A stretch of DNA of 34,792 nucleotides from a virus, in IMG/VR virus record IMGVR_UViG_3300046411_000278, positions 1 to 34,792 of that record. One strand, given 5' to 3'. Made by a program: the position numbers and the translations under genes. The notes below the pieces were generated by a model, which made no database searches, was not told the DNA's origin, and saw only the letters and a program-made list of their open reading frames with translations. Of this stretch, positions 1 through 8,252 are shown piece after piece. How positions within the stretch are numbered: position 1 is the first letter of the stretch; each line of letters opens with the position of its first letter.

Positions 1-1036
1 TAAATATTCCATCTGCTAATACAGCATCTCTAAAGTTACGTGTATCAGTTGCATACTTTAATTCATCAATACTTGGAACCATTCTATAGACCCATTTAGT
101 TCTGTCTTCAGTTTCAGTTTGAATATAAATTTGTCCATTTGCTGTAGCAAGGAAAGGAGAAGCACAATCAAATGTAATTGTAAAGTTTGGATTATGATAC
201 TTACGAACTGCTCTTTGTATATCTGTTAGTAGTGTAGCCCATTCTAATTTACTTGTGCCTAAGAAGTGCATAAAGTCGTGTAAACCTTTTTCAAGTAATC
301 CGTCAAAACGTAATGCAACAATACGTTTCAGAACTAAGTGTATATCACACATGTTCTGGCCACCCATTGACCAACCATTAAAGTGATCTGTATAATGCTT
401 AGGATCACAATAGTCTTTCATTTGTTGATACCAATCTTCTGCATCAGTATGATTTTCACCTTGTAGTACATTTAAGAATTTACAATTACCATTTCGATTA
501 TCCATAAAGTAATCGTTGTTTATGCGAGTAGCATTTACTGCCTCTTGATATGTGCTTATGCCTGTTGCTTTTACACCTGCAGGTGAACGTGCCACCCAAG
601 CAGGAATATCAAGTATCATTCCGTAATCCATATAAGCGTCCATCCAAGCAAGTACTTGTTCACGTTTCTTTTGTGCTTTAGGGCAATTAGGATCTTTCCA
701 ATCACCTTCCCACACACCTTTACCAATCTGAAAACCACCACTGTCACCTAGCAACCAACTATTTTCTCTATCACGTTCCCTAACCATTAATTCTTTAGGA
801 GCATCTTTATTGATGTCTAGTTCAGCATGTCCAGCTGAGTATAAACTCCAATGGTAGTTAAACAATCCGTCTTTTTTGTTTAACCAATTGATACTTTCCA
901 TATTAGGATAAGGAATACGACTTTCTTCAACATATTCTTCGCGTCTTTGCTTACCTACAAATGTTGCATAAAATCCGCTTAATGCTGGAAGAAAGATTGC
1001 ATAGTCTTTTTGTGCTTCTGTTAGATTAGTATTCAA
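1..1036 (-). CDS. tRNA-guanine transglycosylase (TGT) superfamily protein, probable DpdA-like DNA 7-deazaguanine transglycosylase (partial, C-terminus beyond left edge)
   Basis: The frame is open from a TTG start at 1036 to the left edge (345 codons). TTG is chosen because AAGGA lies about 14 bases upstream and the next gene's stop abuts it. TGT hallmarks appear in order: GDSGGFQ (counterpart of the SDSGGYQ active-site Asp loop), MILDIPAW, NVLQG, GWSMGG (like the GLAVGE substrate loop) and FDCASP followed by NGQIYI, which fits the nucleophile-Asp region. TGTs exchange guanine for a 7-deazaguanine base. Phage members called DpdA are known to put preQ0-type bases into DNA, and a DNA role is my inference here because the gene sits in the replication operon behind gp45. 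No preQ0 synthesis genes (folE, queC/D/E) are in this window. It could instead be a tRNA enzyme. Family call fairly sure, DNA target uncertain. Confidence 0.75.
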   Translation of the reverse strand, partial: MNTNLTEAQKDYAIFLPALSGFYATFVGKQRREEYVEESRIPYPNMESINWLNKKDGLFNYHWSLYSAGHAELDINKDAPKELMVRERDRENSWLLGDSGGFQIGKGVWEGDWKDPNCPKAQKKREQVLAWMDAYMDYGMILDIPAWVARSPAGVKATGISTYQEAVNATRINNDYFMDNRNGNCKFLNVLQGENHTDAEDWYQQMKDYCDPKHYTDHFNGWSMGGQNMCDIHLVLKRIVALRFDGLLEKGLHDFMHFLGTSKLEWATLLTDIQRAVRKYHNPNFTITFDCASPFLATANGQIYIQTETEDRTKWVYRMVPSIDELKYATDTRNFRDAVLADGIF

Positions 1037-1234
1037 TTAAATGTCCGTCCTTACAATGTGTTTTCTTAAAGCTCTAACAAGTTCTTCAATTTTGTCTACT
1101 ACAGATATCATATCTTTGTCTGTAATATACTTTTGTTTTTCTCTCAACTTGTCATACTCCTTAAGAGGTATAGTTACTGTACTATTTTCATTTTCAAATG
1201 TTTTGTCATCGTCATTAATATCAACACTTGTCAT
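1037..1234 (-). CDS. Small acidic protein of unknown function (65 aa)
   Basis: An open frame extends upstream to 1294, but the start at 1234 is preferred: an AGGAG site sits just before this ATG, and the longer form would overlap the gp45 gene. The protein is charged, with an Asp/Glu-rich N-terminal third (DINDDDK) and a predicted helical remainder containing KLREKQKY and VVDKIEELVRALRKH, which could form a coiled coil. No family recognised. It lies between gp45 and the DpdA-like gene with almost no spacing, so it is probably co-transcribed from the promoter upstream of gp45. Confidence 0.6.
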   Translation of the reverse strand: MTSVDINDDDKTFENENSTVTIPLKEYDKLREKQKYITDKDMISVVDKIEELVRALRKHIVRTDI

Positions 1235-1241
1235 AAAACTC

Positions 1242-1988
1242 CTATTTAGATTGTGCTGGCAAAATATAGTTGTATGTTCCCATGCCACTATCAACTGTAA
1301 TTTGCATTGCGCCTTGATCGCTCAAGCTCATTGTTGCTTGTCCGTCCAAGTTTAAGATTGCTTGTACTTGTGCTACAGGATATGTCCATGCATGTTTTAA
1401 TGTACCTTCAACACCTGTTTGAAATACAAACTTACCTGCGTGTGTATTTGCATCACCAAAGTAAAACATTACATCAGTTACACCACCAGTTTCTTCAACT
1501 TTAATTGTAAAAGTTGTTTCTTCTGAATGTGCCGCACTTTGTAGTTTCATTCTAGTAATTGCCGCTAATGATGGCGTAAACGATACGTCCCATGTTGCAC
1601 CTTTAAACTTAACACTTTTAAGTTTTTCGTTAATAATTTCCGTTGACATAAATCTAAAGTCATTCTGGAAATCACCTGCTTCATTTTCAAAATGAATACC
1701 TGTTGGAATAGTTGCACCATTACGTTCTGCTTCAGTAATAGTAAGTTTGCTATTCTTTTGATACTCTGGATTTTTCAAATGCAAAGCAAGTTTATCTAAG
1801 TTAGGCATACCAAAAATGTTTGCACCAAACTCAGCTACTTTCTCTTTTGTATTTGCTGACAGGATCACACTGCGATCTTCTGCCATTGATTCGACTGTAG
1901 TACCAGCATCATCACCCGTTACTTTTACTAAGCTCAAAAAGCCTAAAGAGTGTGTTTTTGCTACTACGTCTTGTAAAATATCTTTCAT
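1242..1988 (-). CDS. 45: DNA polymerase sliding clamp (T4 gp45-like)
   Basis: At 248 aa it is close to T4 gp45 (228 aa). The protein is mostly beta strand with no enzymatic motif. The segment FYFGDANTHAGKFVFQ and the layout of its second half resemble gp45 of marine T4-like phages. The clamp forms a trimeric ring that tethers gp43 polymerase to DNA and, in T4, also activates late transcription with gp33 and gp55. Both the polymerase (4127..6796) and the clamp loader ATPase (28896..29810) are in this window, which supports the call. A near-consensus sigma70 promoter at 2012..2040 sits directly upstream, so the gene likely has its own early transcript, and an AGGAG site precedes the ATG. The assignment is from overall resemblance, since clamps carry no short diagnostic motif. 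Confidence 0.75.
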   Translation of the reverse strand: MKDILQDVVAKTHSLGFLSLVKVTGDDAGTTVESMAEDRSVILSANTKEKVAEFGANIFGMPNLDKLALHLKNPEYQKNSKLTITEAERNGATIPTGIHFENEAGDFQNDFRFMSTEIINEKLKSVKFKGATWDVSFTPSLAAITRMKLQSAAHSEETTFTIKVEETGGVTDVMFYFGDANTHAGKFVFQTGVEGTLKHAWTYPVAQVQAILNLDGQATMSLSDQGAMQITVDSGMGTYNYILPAQSK

Positions 1989-2011
1989 AATACTTCTCCT
2001 ATGTTCCTTTT

Positions 2012-2040
2012 ATTATACGACATTTTGTTGATAAAGTCAA
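2012..2040 (-). promoter_or_regulatory. Sigma70-type (early) promoter of gp45
   Basis: On the minus strand TTGACT and TATAAT are separated by exactly 17 bases, 23 bases upstream of the gp45 ATG. Only the last base of the -35 box differs from consensus. It matches three other sites in the window in boxes and spacing. Confidence 0.8.
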
Positions 2041-2444
2041 CAACTTTTTACTCTATTTCTGAGATCACTGCTTGAAAAACGGTGTTCTCTTTTGTTAAAA
2101 AACAACTCAATTCCTCGTTTGGCACATATAGCCCTACCAGTAAATGTTTTGTTTTTGTATTCTTCACCTAAAATCCTAACATCAATATGAAGCATGTTTA
2201 GAATGTCTTCTAAATCTTTTTCTGTTTGATATGGAATTATTTCGTCAACGTACCTGACTGCATTAAGCTGAGTATATCTTTCTACAATAGTTTGTACGGG
2301 TGAGTTCTTGTCTTTGCGATCAAGGCTTGGGTCTACTTGTAGTCCACATATTAAATAGTCGCATTGTTCTTTTGCATCTCTTAACATCTGAATGTGTCCT
2401 GCGTGTAGCAGATCAAATGTACTACATGTAAAGCCTATTTTCAT
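2037..2444 (-). CDS. Cytidylyltransferase-like nucleotidyltransferase (TagD/glycerol-3-phosphate cytidylyltransferase type)
   Basis: This 135-residue protein has the compact size of the HxGH nucleotidyltransferase fold. TFDLLHAGHI (residues 9-18) is the HxGH nucleotide-binding site and SSSDLR near residue 125 is the counterpart of the ISTTxxR motif. Such enzymes transfer CMP or AMP from CTP or ATP to a phosphorylated alcohol or sugar phosphate. The start overlaps the end of the upstream epimerase gene by 4 bases, and a UDP-glucose dehydrogenase-like gene precedes that. The three probably make an activated sugar or polyol for glycan or surface modification. The substrate cannot be read from the sequence. 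One of three HxGH-type nucleotidyltransferases in this window. Confidence 0.8.
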   Translation of the reverse strand: MKIGFTCSTFDLLHAGHIQMLRDAKEQCDYLICGLQVDPSLDRKDKNSPVQTIVERYTQLNAVRYVDEIIPYQTEKDLEDILNMLHIDVRILGEEYKNKTFTGRAICAKRGIELFFNKREHRFSSSDLRNRVKSC

Positions 2445-3154
2445 TTCTTGAAGCCTTGTTCTTTTAAAAATCCATCTACTGTGTATTTAGGTCTGAAGCC
2501 TAACTTATCCATTAAATGTGTATTTGCCTGTGTTTTTGTTCGTTCGCCAATAGTATTTAACTTCACAGGCAAGTCAGGTCTTATATCTTGGATCCTTACA
2601 CAATGACCTGTACCAATATCCACATTACCTGTAATGTCTTTGTCCATTAATAAGATTATACCATCAGTTAGATCTTCTAAATGAATAAAATCTCTTTGAT
2701 GATTTGTTGTATATTCTAGTGTGCCGTTAAGTAATTTATCAAAGAACATTTTAGCTCTTGGACTTTCACTATACACTGTATGAAAACGCATAAACAAAAC
2801 ATTAGGGTGTGGAATGTTTTCGATTATATTCTTGCTTGCGGCATATGGATTCAAGTGTGGTTCGTATTGAGAACTTGAACCTGCTACAAGCACTCTTACA
2901 TTTTTATAATTGTCTAGTATTCTTTTTGTACCTTCTACATTTGTATTCCAGTATTTTGCCGGATCTGCAAGACTTTCTCTTACACCTCCGATACCTGCTA
3001 AGTGGATAACAAAATCAACTTTAGGCAATGGTGCTGTTAGGATGTCGGTACCTTCTTTTATATCTATACCAACTACTTCGTGTCCGTCTACTACTAATTT
3101 TTCATATAGTCTGGAACCGATAAATCCTAAATGACCTGTTAACAGTATTTTCAT
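2441..3154 (-). CDS. NAD-dependent epimerase/dehydratase family protein (extended SDR)
   Basis: At 237 aa it is shorter than a typical GalE/RmlB (about 300-340). The N-terminal Rossmann motif is TGHLGFIGS (residues 6-14, GxxGxxG). The catalytic YxxxK is YAASK (Tyr104, Lys108), and the RDFIHLEDL stretch is typical of nucleotide-sugar epimerases and dehydratases. It probably acts on an NDP-sugar, with NAD(P) bound at the N-terminus. The missing length is in the C-terminal substrate domain, so this may be a minimal phage version. It overlaps its upstream neighbour by 4 bases and its downstream neighbour by 4, which indicates translational coupling with the dehydrogenase and nucleotidyltransferase. 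Confidence 0.85.
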   Translation of the reverse strand: MKILLTGHLGFIGSRLYEKLVVDGHEVVGIDIKEGTDILTAPLPKVDFVIHLAGIGGVRESLADPAKYWNTNVEGTKRILDNYKNVRVLVAGSSSQYEPHLNPYAASKNIIENIPHPNVLFMRFHTVYSESPRAKMFFDKLLNGTLEYTTNHQRDFIHLEDLTDGIILLMDKDITGNVDIGTGHCVRIQDIRPDLPVKLNTIGERTKTQANTHLMDKLGFRPKYTVDGFLKEQGFKK

Positions 3155-3906
3155 TTATCTTTCCTTATCTCTTTGTTGCTTTGTACAGCAGTTTGTAATG
3201 TAGGTAGTGTAGCGCCAAGAACGTTTGCAGAGTACAGTAATGCTTCCGTATCTTTCGGAAAACATGCTCCACCAAAACCTTTGTCGCCGTCTGGACCAGG
3301 AACATGCATATGACTATGTGTAATCCTTTCGTCCATTCCTACCAATGCCTTAACTTGGTTATAATCTATGCCTGCTGTTTTACATAAATTAAATACTTCA
3401 TTAAAGAAAGCAACTTTAGTTGCTAAAAAACTATTTCTTAAATATTTTGTAAAAATTAATTCTTCTACTGTAGCATATATTGGATCAAAACCTTTACATA
3501 AAATAAACACATCGTTCCAAAATTCTACATTGCCTCCACCAAACAACATTTTGGTTTGATTCTTAAAATCTTGATTAGCATTTGCCGCAGTCAAAAATTC
3601 AGGACTAAATGTTATTTCTTTTCCTTGCGGTAATAAATCTTTACGCCAACCTTCTAAACTTATTGTACTTTTTATTAGTATAGGTTTATCTTTTGGACAT
3701 GCTTTAATAACTGTTTCAACAATAGTCATATTACATGCTCCTGTAACTGTTGCTGGTGTCGGAACACAAACAATATAACCGTCGCTGTCATTATCAATAA
3801 TGTTATCGTTAAATTCAGGATCAACAATTTTTACTTCGTGGTAGTCTTTGAGTACTTCGTATACAGCTTTACCGACAAACCCGTACCCAATTAAAGTTAG
3901 TTTCAT
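3151..3906 (-). CDS. UDP-glucose/GDP-mannose dehydrogenase family protein, short form
   Basis: The protein begins with the dinucleotide-binding motif GYGFVG (residues 7-12). SPEFL (101-105) is the conserved substrate-proximal motif, and GFGGACFPKD (210-219) carries the catalytic cysteine Cys215. The family oxidises the C6 hydroxyl of an NDP-sugar to a uronic acid using NAD. Full-length enzymes are about 390-450 aa, whereas this one stops at 251, shortly after the cysteine motif, so it lacks the C-terminal NDP-sugar domain. It might act on a different substrate or lean on a partner such as the adjoining epimerase. It forms a tight operon with that epimerase and a nucleotidyltransferase. Confidence 0.85.
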   Translation of the reverse strand: MKLTLIGYGFVGKAVYEVLKDYHEVKIVDPEFNDNIIDNDSDGYIVCVPTPATVTGACNMTIVETVIKACPKDKPILIKSTISLEGWRKDLLPQGKEITFSPEFLTAANANQDFKNQTKMLFGGGNVEFWNDVFILCKGFDPIYATVEELIFTKYLRNSFLATKVAFFNEVFNLCKTAGIDYNQVKALVGMDERITHSHMHVPGPDGDKGFGGACFPKDTEALLYSANVLGATLPTLQTAVQSNKEIRKDK

Positions 3907-4115
3907 TTAGTCTCCTTTTTTGATTGCAATTTAGGATGGGGTGTTTTATCGTTATAGATATCACCAGCTAATGCTTGTACTTGTTCTACAAGATATGTAA
4001 CCTTATCGACATCATATTCTTTGTCGTGGCTTTTATATTTTTCTCTATGTGCTTGTACGGCAAGTCCATGCATAGCACTAACTTTGTCCATTAGTTGTTG
4101 TATTGTGTGTTGCAT
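3903..4115 (-). CDS. Small protein of unknown function (70 aa)
   Basis: A strong GGAGG site precedes the ATG and the end overlaps the downstream dehydrogenase start by 4 bases, which supports a real gene. The sequence is helical and charged (KVSAMHGLAVQAHREKYKSHDKEYD), with no membrane segment or recognised domain. It sits between DNA polymerase and the nucleotide-sugar genes. No function can be assigned. Confidence 0.65.
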   Translation of the reverse strand: MQHTIQQLMDKVSAMHGLAVQAHREKYKSHDKEYDVDKVTYLVEQVQALAGDIYNDKTPHPKLQSKKETK

Positions 4116-4126
4116 CTTTCCTCCTT

Positions 4127-6796
4127 TTACTCTCCAAATTCAAATAGACTACCAAATGTTGTATTTTGTTTTGTATCTTCTAATGGATAGTCTAGAACAC
4201 CAATCAAGTTGTCTAGTTTGTTGTCAATAATAGTTTCTGCCATTGCCGCATCATCAAATGGCAACTCTTTAAACCAATCTGGAATACGCAATTCATCTGT
4301 TGGATACGCAACGCTTGTGTAACCTAATGGATTTTGTTTTAGTTTGCAAACAATAACTTTCATACCATCTACAATCTCTTGCGAGTACTTGTCACCGTTC
4401 ATACGTTTAAGTGTATTCCAGTTGATACTTGCTCTTACGTGTCCAGGCATGTTTGCTTTGCCTTGTTTTTCTTCAAGACGTTGATAGTGTCCAATTTTGT
4501 TTGCACGTTTAGGCGAACCTTTCTCCCAACCTGGGCGATCACTAAATTCTTTACGGAATTCTGTAATACGATCTAGTACTTCTTTTTGTGGAACTTCAGT
4601 AAGCACCATTAATAGTAGTTCGCTTAGAAACTGTTGCATGAACACAGGAGTATCTGACCTACGCAAGTCCAAGCCCATTGCTTTAACCTTGCCTGGACTG
4701 TCTTCCGAGTCACTTCTAAATCCTTCAATATCATATACAAGTGCCGCATAACGTTTCTTAGTGATATACAAGCCTGATTGTGCTACAATTTCTCTACCTG
4801 CCGCAATTACATCACTACGTGACTTAGGACAATGAAATGCATTATACATAAACTTCTCAAATGTTTCATTTGCCGCTTCACAAACTTGATCATATAGTGT
4901 AATTACATTGTCTTTTGACCAAGGAATCTCGCCTTTATCAATTTGATCTCTTAGTGTCGGATAAGCACTAAAGTAAACAGAGTCTGTATCTCCATAAATT
5001 ACTGATTCGCCTACATGATCATATGTGCCTGTAATTACTTTGTTAACTTCAGCACTCATATGCTTAACAATAGTCCGACCTGATAGTGTAGTTGACTGTC
5101 CGATACGTTTATCAAAAAATCTACAGCCCGGATTAAGTATAGCACCATATAAACTGTTCAAGTTAATCTTCTTAACAAGCTGACGCTTATCCCAATACTC
5201 TATTTCAGTCTTGTTATCAGCATCTTTTGCTTTCTTTAGCATTCCTTGTAATTCTTTACGTTCACTATACCAACGTTTAAGTAATCCTGGTATAACACCT
5301 TCGTGTTCTGTAGTAAAGATTGTACCATTAGAACTAAGCATCCAAGGCTTATTACTATCAAAAATTACTTTGTATATTTCTGCACCGCTTAGAACATCAC
5401 TTTGTCCGTTTTCCCAATCAACAGTAAGTGGAACATCACGTTTTTGTTCCATAACTGCTTCATATTCTTCTGTCGAAAAACGTCCTTCCCAGCTACCTGC
5501 AAATGATTTCTTCTTAAGGCCCATATCTTCTTGAACACGGCTTTCACTTATTTCAGGACGTATTTGTCCTATAATAGTTGCAGGATCCATATTCAATGCA
5601 CGAATAACACTTGGATACAGACTGTTCAAGTCCATAGAGCCAATCCATTTGTGCAAGCCTTTTTTCGGAAACGCAACATATGCACCTGCGGCTTGTGTGT
5701 TTTCTTCGTCACGATGTGGACGATTAGGTACTTGCATACCACGTCTATGTGCTTCGTTTACAATCGCTTGCTCTGTAACTGCAACAGCACCCATAGTGGT
5801 CTGTAGCAAAACAGTATTTGCATGAGCTAGTTCATTACTTAGATCAATAAATCTTAGTTTTTTGTCCAGCTTGTCCAGTAGTGCGGTATCTTGTATGTTG
5901 TATTCAATGAACTTTCTAAAGTCATTGTTGTACAGTTGATCCAAAGTTCCTTCATATGGAACTTTATTCTCTCCAACTTCGATTTCGCCAATGGCATCAA
6001 GTCTATATGTGTGTCTTTCTTCATATGTATATTTACGATAAAGTTCTAAACTATCTAGATGTACTCTACCTATTAGGTCAAAGGTTACAGCTGATTTACC
6101 ATACTTCTCATATTCACGTTTCTTAGGAAGTTGTCCCCATAAACAAAAACGCCTTGTATCATCTTTGCTTAATACACGGCTAGTTCTGTTTACAGTATAC
6201 GGAATATCATAACCTTCACTGTTCCAACCTGACAAAATATCAGCATCTTCAATCAGTGTTAAGAAAGTGTCAATCATTTCACTTTCTTTTTCAAACAACA
6301 TTACGTTGTCAATACCTTCTAGTTCTGCTTTTGCTTCGGACATTGTAAGAGTCTTAGGAGGAACTGCTAAACAGATCATTGTTTCCATCCACTGCAAGTA
6401 TACACTAATACTTGTAATAGGCATAAACGGATCTGCCGGATCAGCAAAGCCACGCTCTGGATCAAAGTCAGTCTCAATATCAAAAAATGCAATGTTTAGT
6501 TTAGGAGCATCTTGATTAAGATAGTTTTCACTTAGGCATTGGAAGATAGGATTGATATCGCTTTCAAACATCTTCTTACCTTTGTTTATTGCAAGTTCTT
6601 TACGAAACTCTTTTGTATTTTTACATACAATTCTGCTTATAGGATCACCATAGATACTTTTGTGTTTGCCTTTTGGATCTTCATAGTAAAATGTATATTT
6701 GATAGGATACTCAGTATACTTTCTTTTGCCGTCTTTGCGTTCTACAACACGGACAATATCGCTATCTCTATCAAATAATGCGTCTACGTAACTCAA
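4127..6796 (-). CDS. 43: DNA polymerase, family B (T4 gp43-like) with 3'-5' exonuclease
   Basis: At 889 aa it nearly equals T4 gp43 (898). Exonuclease motifs: FDIETD (105-110, Exo I), GWNSEGYDIPY (190-200, Exo II) and YNIQDTALL (299-307, Exo III). Polymerase motifs: DLNSLYPSVIR (389-399, motif A), KKINLNSLYGA (542-552, motif B) and YGDTDSVYFS (601-610, motif C with the catalytic Asp pair). The C-terminus ends in a hydrophobic TTFGSLFEF segment that looks like the clamp-binding tail of gp43. All catalytic residues are present, so it should replicate and proofread the phage genome with gp45 and gp44. The start is a TTG preceded by GGGAG and directly adjoining the stop of the upstream oxygenase gene. 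No intein or split is seen. Confidence 0.97.
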   Translation of the reverse strand: MSYVDALFDRDSDIVRVVERKDGKRKYTEYPIKYTFYYEDPKGKHKSIYGDPISRIVCKNTKEFRKELAINKGKKMFESDINPIFQCLSENYLNQDAPKLNIAFFDIETDFDPERGFADPADPFMPITSISVYLQWMETMICLAVPPKTLTMSEAKAELEGIDNVMLFEKESEMIDTFLTLIEDADILSGWNSEGYDIPYTVNRTSRVLSKDDTRRFCLWGQLPKKREYEKYGKSAVTFDLIGRVHLDSLELYRKYTYEERHTYRLDAIGEIEVGENKVPYEGTLDQLYNNDFRKFIEYNIQDTALLDKLDKKLRFIDLSNELAHANTVLLQTTMGAVAVTEQAIVNEAHRRGMQVPNRPHRDEENTQAAGAYVAFPKKGLHKWIGSMDLNSLYPSVIRALNMDPATIIGQIRPEISESRVQEDMGLKKKSFAGSWEGRFSTEEYEAVMEQKRDVPLTVDWENGQSDVLSGAEIYKVIFDSNKPWMLSSNGTIFTTEHEGVIPGLLKRWYSERKELQGMLKKAKDADNKTEIEYWDKRQLVKKINLNSLYGAILNPGCRFFDKRIGQSTTLSGRTIVKHMSAEVNKVITGTYDHVGESVIYGDTDSVYFSAYPTLRDQIDKGEIPWSKDNVITLYDQVCEAANETFEKFMYNAFHCPKSRSDVIAAGREIVAQSGLYITKKRYAALVYDIEGFRSDSEDSPGKVKAMGLDLRRSDTPVFMQQFLSELLLMVLTEVPQKEVLDRITEFRKEFSDRPGWEKGSPKRANKIGHYQRLEEKQGKANMPGHVRASINWNTLKRMNGDKYSQEIVDGMKVIVCKLKQNPLGYTSVAYPTDELRIPDWFKELPFDDAAMAETIIDNKLDNLIGVLDYPLEDTKQNTTFGSLFEFGE

Positions 6797-7399
6797 TTAA
6801 TTCTCCCTATACGTAATGTCGTTAATGTTTCCTGCTAAAATATATCTTGTTGTGTTTACAGGATATACTTTATGATGTATGGTACTAGGAAACATAACTA
6901 CCATATCATTATATACTGGTAAGTTGACTTCGTCAACCGGAAAGATTTCATTTTTGGATTGTTGCATTTCAACAAACGTAAGCGGATTATTACTTTCTCC
7001 AACATCTAAGTAATATACCCAACTACAACGACTTAATGTACCATGCTCATGTTGTGGACAACCTTGTCCAGGCAAGCTCTCTTGAAACCATACTTCTGCA
7101 TCAATATCTAAGTTACTAGTATCAGGCCATACTTGATCAGTTATAAACTTAGGACCTCGAGGACCTACAACATTATGGCAATACCATAAATGTATTTGAT
7201 CTAATAAAGGATTAAGTATATCATGATCAAGATGTATGTCATGCTCAGTCTTCCAAGACTCATTAGTAGGCTGACTCTCACCTTTTAATTTAAGAAAATA
7301 TTCAACAATAGATTGTCTAGATTGTTTGCTTACCCCTAATGGACCGTGCCGAATAGCAGTGGGGTGCGAGATGTATAGTGTACTACAACTTAACTTCAT
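6797..7399 (-). CDS. Putative 2OG-Fe(II) oxygenase
   Basis: A 200-residue protein ending in a double-stranded beta-helix-like half: QHEHGT, then a YYLDVGESNNPLTFVE strand region, then FPSTIHHKVYPV and RYILAGNI. HxH followed by a distal His and an Arg matches the putative 2OG-Fe(II) oxygenases of marine phages (TIGR02466-like), where the usual HxD is HxH. Such enzymes use 2-oxoglutarate and Fe(II) to hydroxylate a target, which is unknown here. A second member lies at 26881..27414. An AGGAAAAT site precedes the ATG, and the stop abuts the TTG start of gp43, so it is co-transcribed with the polymerase. Confidence 0.75.
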   Translation of the reverse strand: MKLSCSTLYISHPTAIRHGPLGVSKQSRQSIVEYFLKLKGESQPTNESWKTEHDIHLDHDILNPLLDQIHLWYCHNVVGPRGPKFITDQVWPDTSNLDIDAEVWFQESLPGQGCPQHEHGTLSRCSWVYYLDVGESNNPLTFVEMQQSKNEIFPVDEVNLPVYNDMVVMFPSTIHHKVYPVNTTRYILAGNINDITYREN

Positions 7400-7467
7400 A
7401 TTTTCCTACGTTGCTTGTGGCCAACTTAACCTTCTACATGCCTAGCTATTGCTATTGGCGTTATTAT

Positions 7468-7475
7468 TATTTATT
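7468..7475 (-). promoter_or_regulatory. Possible T4-type late promoter box upstream of the 6797..7399 oxygenase
   Basis: AATAAATA on the minus strand, 68 bases before the oxygenase ATG, in one of the longer gene-free gaps (7400-7473). It matches the late box except for its first base, but the surrounding DNA is very AT-rich, so chance is likely. No hairpin terminator was seen in this gap. Confidence 0.3.
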
Positions 7476-7692
7476 AAAACAGTAAACCCGCAACATAAAT
7501 TACGGTTAGTCCTGAATTTAATACTACTAAACTTCTTTCTTTCCACAAAAGACCTATTAATACCCACAATGTATTACTACCAATAAAGGCGTAGATATAC
7601 CAAGGGTATATATTAAAAGCGGCCATTGTAGCGGCAACTAGTAGACATGCCGTACTAAACCATGCTAATGGTTGATAAGGTTTTACCACCAT
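7474..7692 (-). CDS. Small integral membrane protein, unknown function (72 aa)
   Basis: Almost entirely hydrophobic, with three likely membrane segments: about residues 8-25 (WFSTACLLVAATMAAF), 30-48 (WYIYAFIGSNTLWVLIGLLW) and 54-72. A single WKERS loop carries most of the charge. Its start overlaps the end of the upstream membrane gene by 10 bases, so the two are translationally coupled and could form one complex. The pair lies between dsbA and gp43, so it is probably expressed early and is less likely to be lysis-related. The topology is reminiscent of small transporters, but I recognise no family. Confidence 0.65.
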   Translation of the reverse strand: MVVKPYQPLAWFSTACLLVAATMAAFNIYPWYIYAFIGSNTLWVLIGLLWKERSLVVLNSGLTVIYVAGLLF

Positions 7693-7964
7693 GATGCGGC
7701 AACTCCATAACCAAATACATTAACACATACAAACCAACCTGTTAACAACATAACCCATGCCGCACCTCTACGCATTGAAGCATAGCATTGTGTTATACTT
7801 CCTACAAAAAATGCAGGATATACTATTAACATGTTAGGATCTTTAGCAGTTAGTGCCAAAGTCAAACTAGCACCTACAGTAAAGATGAAACTGACAAGTT
7901 CAAATGCAAATGCAATCTTGTCACTCTTATAACTATTAATCCAAAAGTCTTTTACCTTTTGCAT
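7683..7964 (-). CDS. Small integral membrane protein, unknown function (93 aa)
   Basis: A charged amphipathic N-terminus (QKVKDFWINSYKSDK) precedes three predicted membrane segments: about residues 17-38 (FAFELVSFIFTVGASLTLAL), 47-60 and 70-90 (WVMLLTGWFVCVNVFGYGVA). It overlaps the downstream 72-aa membrane gene by 10 bases and shares one base with the dsbA-like stop, so all three look like one early operon. The layout is similar to its partner, which suggests a two-subunit membrane protein. Function unknown. Confidence 0.65.
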   Translation of the reverse strand: MQKVKDFWINSYKSDKIAFAFELVSFIFTVGASLTLALTAKDPNMLIVYPAFFVGSITQCYASMRRGAAWVMLLTGWFVCVNVFGYGVAASWW

Positions 7965-8227
7965 TACGGTTTATCTTTTCCAACTGTAACAACAAGTGTT
8001 TCTAAGTCGTCAAACTCATCAGCAACCTTTTCCCAATCGCCTTTGTGTGCAACTTTAATTGCCTTGTTAATAAGAGCTGGTTTGATATCCAATTCTTCTG
8101 CTATTGCTTTAACAGTTTCTTTAAGACCTGTGCTTAGATCTTCAATTTCACGTAACACTGTAGCACCTTCGTTAACCAAACGTTCTAGTTTAGCCTTCTC
8201 GTCGCCACCGTATACTCTATCACTCAT
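7964..8227 (-). CDS. dsbA: DsbA-like late-transcription/dsDNA-binding protein
   Basis: At 87 aa it matches T4 DsbA (89 aa), a double-stranded DNA-binding protein that favours late-promoter regions. The central helices TVKAIAEELDIKPALINKAIKVAHKGDW align by eye with the T4 stretch of similar pattern (helix, [DE]LG[VI]..KxxNKxxxLxHK[DG][ND]), which reads as a helix-turn-helix. It is first in its operon, behind a perfect sigma70 promoter at 8253..8281, as expected for an early or middle regulator. The identification is from recall of the family and not from an alignment. Confidence 0.65.
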   Translation of the reverse strand: MSDRVYGGDEKAKLERLVNEGATVLREIEDLSTGLKETVKAIAEELDIKPALINKAIKVAHKGDWEKVADEFDDLETLVVTVGKDKP

Positions 8228-8252
8228 AAGATTCTCCTTTAGTTTAAGTTAA

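Noticed and set aside
1041-1355. Plus-strand open frame of 104 residues opposite the gp45 region
   Set aside because: It lies opposite recognised genes, has no ribosome-binding site and its composition is that of antisense translation.
3903-4115. RegA or gp62-like small replication genes between gp43 and the dehydrogenase
   Set aside because: The 70-aa product has no similarity I can see to T4 RegA or gp62, so it is left as unknown.
5211-5806. Plus-strand frames inside the polymerase region
   Set aside because: They are mirror frames of gp43, which has all catalytic motifs on the other strand.
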